From the NCBI GenBank assembly GCA_009930425.1, contig RZYE01000006.1, forward strand, positions 1 to 32,035: a DNA stretch of 32,035 nucleotides, read 5' to 3'. This stretch comes from Actinomycetota bacterium. Its GTDB lineage: Bacteria; Actinomycetota; Actinomycetes; Actinomycetales; Actinomycetaceae. The translations under genes and the position numbers were made by a program. Positions within the stretch are counted from its first letter, which is position 1. Each line of letters opens with the position of its first letter. The notes beneath the pieces were generated by a model, which searched no databases, was not told where the DNA came from, and saw only the letters and a list, made by a program, of their open reading frames with translations. Below, in pieces: positions 24,945-32,035 of this stretch.

Positions 24945-26446
24945 GTCTCGGGTCCTCCTGTCTGAGGGACCGGCCACCAGCGGGCGCGGGAGAGCAGGTC
25001 ACGTGTGAGAGTGGCGGCCTCGGCCGCAACCGCCGGATCCTTGGACTCGAGGCCCGGGACAAGGGTGCGGCCCGTTCGGCGCGCCCATTGGGCTGCCAGC
25101 GCAGCCGCTGTCACCGCTCCCTCCCCGTTCGGGCCCCACGCAGAGGCGAGGACACTTGCCAGCGACGTACGGGCCGACGGTGGCATGCGCATCACGTCCA
25201 GTCGCGCCGTGGCCTCAGCACCGCGGCTCCCATCCGGGTCCAGATCCTCGAGCAGGTCCGTGAGCCTGGCCACGCGGTCACGGGGCGGGTGGGGCTCCGT
25301 GGTCAGGTCAGCCCAGACGACTGCACCGGTGAGTCCACGTGTGGCCCGCTTGGCCTGCTTCAGGGCGGCCGTGGCGAGGGCGTGCGTGTCGGCGATCGGG
25401 TGGCGGGAGTCGGCGAACACCAGGCCGATACCGAGAGACGGCGTCGGCAGTCTCTCAAGGGTGGACCTCGACTCCTCCCCGAGCTTGGCCTCCTCTGCGA
25501 TTTCCCGCAGCGCTCCCCGCATCTCGTGGTCGAACTCGCGGCCGAGGTAGGCGGCGAACCGCCACGCCTCGCGTGCGGGCACGCTGACGAACACATCGTC
25601 ACCCCCCACGAAGTGGACGATGCCGGCCTGGACGGCCGAGGAGGGTGCGATCAGCGTGAGAGCCCGGCAGACCGCGGTGCGGGTGGCGGTGCTGAGCGCG
25701 TCCACGGCCATCCCGTTGACCGTGTCGTTCTTCAGGTCACGCAGCTGGGAGAAGATGTCACCCACCCGGTTGCCGTCCGCCACCACCGTCGCCAGGTGGT
25801 TGGAGGACTCCCGGCGTCCCACCGCACTGGACACCGCGGGGAGGCCCCCGATGCGCGCCAGCTCGTCGAAGTCCCGCGGTGGTCGGCCAGGAGGAGGACA
25901 GGCATCGTTGCCGCGTGGAGCGGCCGTGTCACGCTGGGTGCCGGTGCGTTCCCGTGCGGTGGCCGCAGCCTCGCGGGCCGCGCAGTCTGCGCCGAGTCCA
26001 CCACCGGCCGCAGCAGGCTCCGCACGGCATTCGGGGCATGTTCGGGCCAGTGTTGCCTCCAATGGGGCGGCAGGCCGTACGAGCCGGATGACGGCGTCGT
26101 CCTGGAACTTGCCGTAGGCCTCGGTGTAGCTCCGCGCGTCTGTCCACCAGGCCTCCCAGTCAACACCGGGGAGGCCTGACGATAGCTCTCGGAGCAGGCG
26201 GTGGGCGACGACGTCGGGGCTCACCTGGGGAGCGACCGTGAGGGCGACGACGCCGTCGACGTCACCGGCGTCGTCGACGACCGTGACGGTGCCGGACCAG
26301 CCCTGGGAGGCCAAGAAGCGGGTGACCGTGCTCGTAGAGGTTTCCGCGCTCAGTGCGGCGGATGCGCCGCGCATCAACCGCAGCTTCGGGGTGCGGATGA
26401 GCCAGGACTGGATGCGGACAGCGGATACGGCAAGGTACGTGGTCAT
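24941..26446 (-). CDS. cas10: Cas10 (type III large subunit) with GGDD palm motif; no HD domain seen
   Basis: MTTYLAVSAVRIQSWLIRTPKLRLMRGASAALS...; zinc-like CPECRAEP...; palm IVHFVGGDDVFVSVP. ATGA overlap with the upstream gene. Confidence 0.92.
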   Translation of the reverse strand: MTTYLAVSAVRIQSWLIRTPKLRLMRGASAALSAETSTSTVTRFLASQGWSGTVTVVDDAGDVDGVVALTVAPQVSPDVVAHRLLRELSSGLPGVDWEAWWTDARSYTEAYGKFQDDAVIRLVRPAAPLEATLARTCPECRAEPAAAGGGLGADCAAREAAATARERTGTQRDTAAPRGNDACPPPGRPPRDFDELARIGGLPAVSSAVGRRESSNHLATVVADGNRVGDIFSQLRDLKNDTVNGMAVDALSTATRTAVCRALTLIAPSSAVQAGIVHFVGGDDVFVSVPAREAWRFAAYLGREFDHEMRGALREIAEEAKLGEESRSTLERLPTPSLGIGLVFADSRHPIADTHALATAALKQAKRATRGLTGAVVWADLTTEPHPPRDRVARLTDLLEDLDPDGSRGAEATARLDVMRMPPSARTSLASVLASAWGPNGEGAVTAAALAAQWARRTGRTLVPGLESKDPAVAAEAATLTRDLLSRARWWPVPQTGGPET

Positions 26447-28593
26447 CGCCGGCCACCTCTGCGCTCGGGGTCGATCGGGAGGTCCGGGCGGGTGTCCGAG
26501 CCATCCTTCTCGACGAGCGATGGCAACGGATGCCAGGGACGATTGTGGGGTGGTGGACCCGCGAGCCTCTCGCCGTTGGCCTGCCCGAAGAAGTGGTAGG
26601 ACTCGTCGAAGGGAACGAATCCGCGCTGGTTCGGCACGTCGATCTGGTCCCAGGTGGCGCCGGGCGGGTAGGCGACGTGATCCCGCCAGTCCCCGGCGCC
26701 GTCCAGGTCAAGGAGCCGCGCGACCGCACGCGGATTCTCCAGGCGGCCCGCACGCGCCACGATGCGCGGGTACACCGACCTGTCGAACCCGGGATCGGGC
26801 AGGGGTGCTGCGTGGGCGCCGTAGCGGTCGCTGGAGTGCCACATGGAGAAGGTGGTGATGCGGGCGGCGACGGCTCCCAGACCGAATGGTTTGCCGCCGC
26901 CGAGGTGGGTGGCGACGCGCGCGGTCGGCCGGTACAGCGTCAGCAGGCGCGCGGGATCGATCGCGATGAGGAGCGACTGGAGTGCCACGTCGTCCAGTCC
27001 CTCGAAGGTGATCTCCTGGGTAAGGGTGGTCCCGGCGGGGACGAGTTGCGCGGCGCGCGAGAGACCCTTGCGGCTCTGGTGATCCCGGGCCTTGTAGCGG
27101 GGGAGCACCGGCGTGCTGCGCCGCAGTTCGCTGCTCCAGCGGTCTGCCTGCCGATCGGGGTCGACGTGCCAGTAGAACTTCCGGCCACGGAGCTGGCGTG
27201 GCTCGGGCTGGTCCACCGTTGACCCCCAGTGAGACGCGATGTCGCCGAGTTCCTCCGAGGTGCCGCGGTCCACGAGCGTGAAGACGCCAGCCCCGAGACG
27301 GGGCGAACTCAGCGGCGCCAGTTGCACGTCAAGGGGCCTCACCCCTGTTGTGCTCCGCGCCGAGCCGAAGCGGACGTGGCCGGCGTAGGCGTCCTGCCGC
27401 CCCTCCCCGCTCTGGGCGCCGGAGGTGTCGGCCGAGCCGAAGATCGTGCAGGAGAGACACAGACCGCCCTCCGGTCCGCGGGTCCCGGGGCGGGGGTCAC
27501 TGGGCTCTGTCGTCCAGCACGCCAGCAGACTGGGGGGGACGCGTTCGCCCGCCGTGGCCGTGCCCGTTTCACGCCAGATCCGTGCGAGCCTGATCGATTC
27601 GACCGTGGCCTCGTCCGCCGTGAGCGTGACCCAGACGACGTCGCCCGCGTGCAGGAAACCGGTTGCCCGGGCGCGTTCTCCGACGGGCTGGTTCCGCCAC
27701 TTGACCCTCGCGTACTGCGTGGCGCCCTTCCAGTCCGCCGCGTCACCGCGCCGCTCGCCCTGCCGGAGCTCCTGACGGTCTCGTGAGCCCTCGCAGGCGG
27801 ACCAGAACTGCTTGGCGGCCTGCTCAGGTACCACCGCACGCTGCGCGGAGCCGATGATCCCGGCAGCCCAGAAGCAGTCCGCAGGCGTGCCGTCCTCACG
27901 CGTTGGCCTGCGCGCCGAGGTGTCCGTGATCAGGAGTACTGAGCCCTGGTCTGGAAGAGCTGCCTCGGCGGTTGCGCCGTCATCGTGCGAGATCGCCGCG
28001 CGAGTGACTGGGGAGACGCCGGTGACGTCGAAGACCTCATCCGCCTGCCGGAGCTCGCTCGGCTCCCTAACTCCGCTGATCGTGATGATGTCCCCAGTGC
28101 GGGGGAGACGGTTGATGCGGCGGTCTGCGTAGGCCTTCCGCAACGAGGTGGACTCCACCCACTCGACGCCGTCGCACGGCGACACCTCCAGGGGGACGCC
28201 GTCGCGTGACCTGGTGACGACGGCGAGCACCGCGGGAGCGTCGTCGCTCTCCGCTCCACTACGGGCGGGCAGGCGGTAGCCGGGGATGAACTCGCTGTCG
28301 AAGACGCGGAGGCAGCCGTTGAACAGGGTTTCGTGGGCGCTGCGGACCGAGCCCTTGATTGCGGACCCCGGAATTCGCACGGTGCCATCTGCGCGAAGCC
28401 AGCCCTCTTCGCGCGCCTTCACCGGGAGGAGAAGGGGTGTCTGCAGCACCCACTCGACCGTGAAGCTGCCGGTGAAGCGCTTCTCCTCGGGGCCCTCCGT
28501 GTGGAGCGGCGGCGAGGCGCGCCGAACACCTGACGCCGGCAACGGTACGAAGGTGTACGGGTTGATGAACCGGTCGCGCGGAACAGGCGGCAT
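26443..28593 (-). CDS. TIGR03986-like type III CRISPR-associated RAMP protein
   Basis: RDRFINPYTFVPLPASGVRRASPP N-terminal signature; RIPGSAIKGSVRSAHETLF RAMP motif; LSCTIFGSADTSGAQSGEGRQDAYAGHVRFGSA; HLGGGKPFGLGAV Gly-rich loop. Confidence 0.85.
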   Translation of the reverse strand: MPPVPRDRFINPYTFVPLPASGVRRASPPLHTEGPEEKRFTGSFTVEWVLQTPLLLPVKAREEGWLRADGTVRIPGSAIKGSVRSAHETLFNGCLRVFDSEFIPGYRLPARSGAESDDAPAVLAVVTRSRDGVPLEVSPCDGVEWVESTSLRKAYADRRINRLPRTGDIITISGVREPSELRQADEVFDVTGVSPVTRAAISHDDGATAEAALPDQGSVLLITDTSARRPTREDGTPADCFWAAGIIGSAQRAVVPEQAAKQFWSACEGSRDRQELRQGERRGDAADWKGATQYARVKWRNQPVGERARATGFLHAGDVVWVTLTADEATVESIRLARIWRETGTATAGERVPPSLLACWTTEPSDPRPGTRGPEGGLCLSCTIFGSADTSGAQSGEGRQDAYAGHVRFGSARSTTGVRPLDVQLAPLSSPRLGAGVFTLVDRGTSEELGDIASHWGSTVDQPEPRQLRGRKFYWHVDPDRQADRWSSELRRSTPVLPRYKARDHQSRKGLSRAAQLVPAGTTLTQEITFEGLDDVALQSLLIAIDPARLLTLYRPTARVATHLGGGKPFGLGAVAARITTFSMWHSSDRYGAHAAPLPDPGFDRSVYPRIVARAGRLENPRAVARLLDLDGAGDWRDHVAYPPGATWDQIDVPNQRGFVPFDESYHFFGQANGERLAGPPPHNRPWHPLPSLVEKDGSDTRPDLPIDPERRGGRR

Positions 28594-28694
28594 CGTCAGC
28601 GGTCTCGCTTTCCCCCGGCGTGCGAGCACGCATCGGCACGAACTCGATCACGGTATCCCGGGCCCTTGCAGGCGCGGTGGAGGCGCGCCACAGG

Positions 28695-28722
28695 TCGGTG
28701 TCCCCCAAATCGGGGACACCGA
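28695..28722. repeat. Perfect 11-bp inverted repeat TCGGTGTCCCC-N6-GGGGACACCGA
   Basis: Direct reading; lies between the leader-distal end of array 2 and the first cas gene start (28593, minus). Confidence 0.85.
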
Positions 28723-28788
28723 GGTGGCTGCCAGTTCGCCGACGCACTCTGACTCAAGCGACAAGAAGCAGAAGCTGGACCGTGACGA

Positions 28789-31328
28789 GTTGTTATCCGC
28801 TATTTCGCGGAACCTGATCTCAGACCCGGAGGTCTACAACGGGCTGCTCGACGTCTTCACGCTACTATCCACTATTTCGTGGGACCTGATCTCAGACCGC
28901 GCCCGATGACGTCCGACGAGCTGCCGCAGTGGCTACTATCCGCAATTTCGCGGGACTTGATCTCAGACGGGGAAGACGACGTTCGTGCGCGCGTTTCGCG
29001 GGACCTGATCTCGGGCCATCGTCACGTTACTATCCGCTATTTCGCGGGACCTGATCTCAGACGTAGAGGAGCCGGTCGCGACCGCCCCCGACACCGCGTT
29101 ACTATCCGCTATTTCGCGGGACCTGATCTCAGACGGACGGCCTCCCCAAACGCTACGCCGAGCGCCTCGGGTTACTATCCGCTATTTCGCGGGACCTGAT
29201 CTCAGACAGAAGTGACGAGAAGGTCGTCGGCTACGTCACTGGCCTGACTGTCGAGTTACTATCCGCTATTTCGCGGGACCTGATCTCAGACCCCCACTCG
29301 GAGCGCTCGCGCGGCGGCCTGACACCCCGTTACTATCCGCTATTTCGCGGGACCTGATCTCAGACGGGCGTACCAGCTGCATGACCCAGGGGCGGGCGGT
29401 TACTATCCGCTATTTCGCGGGACCTGATCTCAGACGAAAACGTCGTCAACGGCACGGTGCTGTATGTGAAGTTACTATCCGCTATTTCGCGGGACCTGAT
29501 CTCAGACGTGCTGCTCGCGCTGGTGACAGCTGGACTGGCCGAGTTACTATCCGCTATTTCGCGGGACCTGATCTCAGACTCCACACCGATGCGTACAAAG
29601 CATGCGAGATTCAGGCGCTACTATCCGCTATTTCGCGGGACCTGATCTCAGACAAGACACAATCGAGAAGTGCCTCAGCGGCGAAGGAACCTGTTACTAT
29701 CCGCTATTTCGCGGGACCTGATCTCAGACGAAGGGAGTCGAGCGAGGCAAGTTCACAAGGAAGTTACTATCCGCTATTTCGCGGGACCTGATCTCAGACG
29801 ACGCCCACCGCGGAGCCCACCACGGCTCCGCCTGTTACTATCCGCTATTTCGCGGGACCTGATCTCAGACGGTATGGGCACTGATCCACTGGAGGTTCAG
29901 CCGACGTTACTATCCGCTATTTCGCGGGACCTGATCTCAGGCATGACGACACGAACGCAGTGCAAAAAGTGCGGCATGCAGTTGCTATCCGCTATTTCGC
30001 GGGACCTGATCTCAGACCGACTACAACGGCGACGACAACGGCGACACCGACAAGTTACTATCCGCTATTTCGCGGGACCTGATCTCAGACCGCTGGCGTG
30101 CAAGCACCTTCGGTGTCATCACGGCCATCTGGGGTTACTATCCGCTATTTCGCGGGACCTGATCTCAGACTGCAACCTTGGATCGTGGTGACATCATCAT
30201 GGTCGTTACTATCCGCTATTTCGCGGGACCTGATCTCAGACGACCGATCAAAGTCCAGAAGGTTCTGATAAGGGCGGGTTACTATCCGCTATTTCGCGGG
30301 ACCTGATCTCAGACCTGGCTCTGGTCCTCTGGGGTGCGGTGTCGTGCGTTAGTTACTATCCGCTATTTCGCGGGACCTGATCTCAGACGGGGTGGTGACA
30401 ACTGATGTTGATGTTGCTCTTCGCGTTACTATCCGCTATTTCGCGGGACCTGATCTCAGACACGAACGCCGCCGCGATCACGGTCACCGTCCCAGGTTAC
30501 TATCCGCTATTTCGCGGGACCTGATCTCAGACGGCCCAGAAGGGCTCGATGACCCCGGAGCAGAACGAGTTACTATCCGCTATTTCGCGGGACCTGATCT
30601 CAGACAAGACCCTTATGCAGAGGACGTCAAGTACGGTTGTTACTATCCGCTATTTCGCGGGACCTGATCTCAGACCTGGTCGGATTCGTTACCATGGCAA
30701 GCGCCGCGGAGTCGTTACTATCCGCTATTTCGCGGGACCTGATCTCAGACAAGGACGACAAGCTCGTCTTCGTCGACATGAACGGCGGTTACTATCCGCT
30801 ATTTCGCGGGACCTGATCTCAGACAGCTCCCGCCGCCCCGGCACCCGCCGACGACTGGGTTACTATCCGCTATTTCGCGGGACCTGATCTCAGACGAGAC
30901 CATGGCTCCTGCTCAAGTCAGTGCCGGCCTGTAGTTACTATCCGCTATTTCGCGGGACCTGATCTCAGACCTACCCGTACCAGGTCGGCTGCGACGTCAT
31001 CGTTCCGTTACTATCCGCTATTTCGCGGGACCTGATCTCAGACTTCCTCACCTACCTGGTAGCTTTTGGGCTGCCGCTCGTTACTATCCGCTATTTCGCG
31101 GGACCTGATCTCAGACACGACGGCAACGTCGCGGCGGACGAGGTCCGGTTACTATCCGCTATTTCGCGGGACCTGATCTCAGACGGCGGGAGGCGCGGCG
31201 TCCAAGTCGGTCGTTGTCGTTACTATCCGCTATTTCGCGGGACCTGATCTCAGACCTCTGGGTGTATTTGTGTACTGGTCCACGTACTTGGGTTACTATT
31301 CGCTATTTCGCGGGACCTGATCTCAGAC
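28789..31328 (-). CRISPR. CRISPR array 2: ~36 repeats (37 nt), ~35 spacers; crRNA-sense repeat GTCTGAGATCAGGTCCCGCGAAATAGCGGATAGTAAC
   Basis: Repeat starts include 28789, 28861, 28932, 28980 (strongly degenerate), 29026, 29098, 29171, 29255 ... 31148, 31219, 31292. Degenerate repeats cluster at the low-coordinate end; leader homologous to array 1 at the high end. Confidence 0.98.
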
Positions 31329-31500
31329 TGTACCCCTGTTTTCGGGCCCCTGACCAGCACCGATGGAGCGTGTCTGCACACCACGGGCGATGGAGGCGCT
31401 CAACGATCGTACAAGCACCCCCCAGAAAGGCCATTTCCGCAGGTAGCGGGCTTGCACACGAGACGGCCCTTTGCGGCGATCGCCCACCCACCCCTTCCGG
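31329..31500 (-). promoter_or_regulatory. CRISPR leader of array 2
   Basis: TGTACCCCTGTT, TGACCAGCAC, TGTCTGC, CCGCAGGTAGCGGGCTTGCACACGAGACGG and CGCCCACCCACCCCT occur at the same offsets as in leader 1. Confidence 0.85.
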
Positions 31501-31597
31501 CACCGCGGAGCCCGCACCAAAACCACCCTGGCCACGGCCGCGTCGCTCACCCGCCGTGTACTCTCGCATCAGCCGCCACCCGAGGACGGAGCCCGCC

Positions 31598-32035
31598 GTG
31601 AGCCCGTACGTGCCTCTCACCTTCCGCGCCTTCCAGCTCCTCGTTTCCCTCGAGCGTGCCGTGGGCGGCTCCGCCCCCGCCACCTCATGGTTGGCCGCCC
31701 TCGACCCAGAGGACCGCCCGCTCCTCGAAACCGTTCCCGACGGCCCGGACCGTGCTGCGGCCCTCCCACCGCGCCCGTCCGCACCCCCACCCGGCGCGGT
31801 AGAGCTCACCCGCCCGGACCTCTCCACCCTCGCGGGCGAGGCCGCCCAGCGCCACGGCAGGACGAGCGCCACGGTCTCCGACGTCGTCGGGGCGATCCTC
31901 GCGGCCGCCGAGCGGGAGTCCGGGTCGCCATCCGAGGCGGCGCCGCCCGCCCCATCCAAGTCCGAGCAACCCGAGTCGGAGCCACCCGCCCCACCGCCCC
32001 CCGCTCCGGCGCCCGCCCACCCCGCGACACCCGCC
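31598..32035 (+). CDS. Partial CDS running off the window, unknown function (Pro/Ala-rich downstream region)
   Basis: Open + frame from GTG: VSPYVPLTFRAFQLLVSLERAVGGSAPATSWLAALDPEDRPLLETV...AILAAAERESGSPSEAAPPAPSKSEQPESEPPAPPPP..., no stop before the window end; codon pattern more plausible than the antisense ORF. Confidence 0.5.
   Translation, partial: MSPYVPLTFRAFQLLVSLERAVGGSAPATSWLAALDPEDRPLLETVPDGPDRAAALPPRPSAPPPGAVELTRPDLSTLAGEAAQRHGRTSATVSDVVGAILAAAERESGSPSEAAPPAPSKSEQPESEPPAPPPPAPAPAHPATPA

Noticed and set aside
28286-30887. ORFs through array 2 (e.g. 28286-28909, 29381-29791, 29670-30191, 30549-30887) with repeated LLSAISRDLISD / VTIRYFAGPDLR peptides
   Set aside because: Translations of CRISPR repeats (repeat plus spacer is often near a multiple of 3); not genes.
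31303-31959. 218-aa minus ORF at the right end
   Set aside because: Runs into the array 2 leader and the last repeat; the + strand frame from 31598 has more plausible composition.

Overview
High-GC, actinobacterial-looking window with two main blocks. (A) About 0.4-15.3 kb holds ordinary enzymes (acetyl-xylan esterase-like, GyrI-like, GGCT-like) followed by an accessory cluster. The cluster has two divergent caspase-like proteases (one with HEAT-like and multi-TM regions, overlapping a FecR-like gene), a YbjN-like protein, a Clp-type AAA+ unfoldase, a PASTA-type membrane protein, a VWA+SGNH-hydrolase fusion and a polytopic membrane protein. (B) About 15.4-31.3 kb is a complete type III-D-like CRISPR-Cas locus, all on the minus strand. 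It encodes a TIGR03986-like RAMP, Cas10 (GGDD, no HD seen), a Csm3-like Cas7, a Csx10-like protein, a tandem Cas7-Cas7, Csx19-like, a 2TM-SAVED-like candidate effector, a small 'LNLTPH' protein, Cas6, an RT-Cas1 fusion and Cas2. Two CRISPR arrays flank the operon (18 and about 36 repeats). Their leaders are homologous at identical offsets, and their repeats differ at one base that falls inside the predicted crRNA 5' handle. The most interesting points are: (i) the putative 2TM-SAVED effector plus small partner, translationally coupled inside an RT-Cas1 type III-D operon; (ii) spacers that nearly all read like sense coding sequence on the strand opposite the crRNA, as expected for RNA-targeting or RNA-derived spacers; (iii) the array-specific handle polymorphism; (iv) the dual-caspase/Clp/VWA-SGNH cluster next door. 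All assignments come from reading motifs by eye; no database searches were run.
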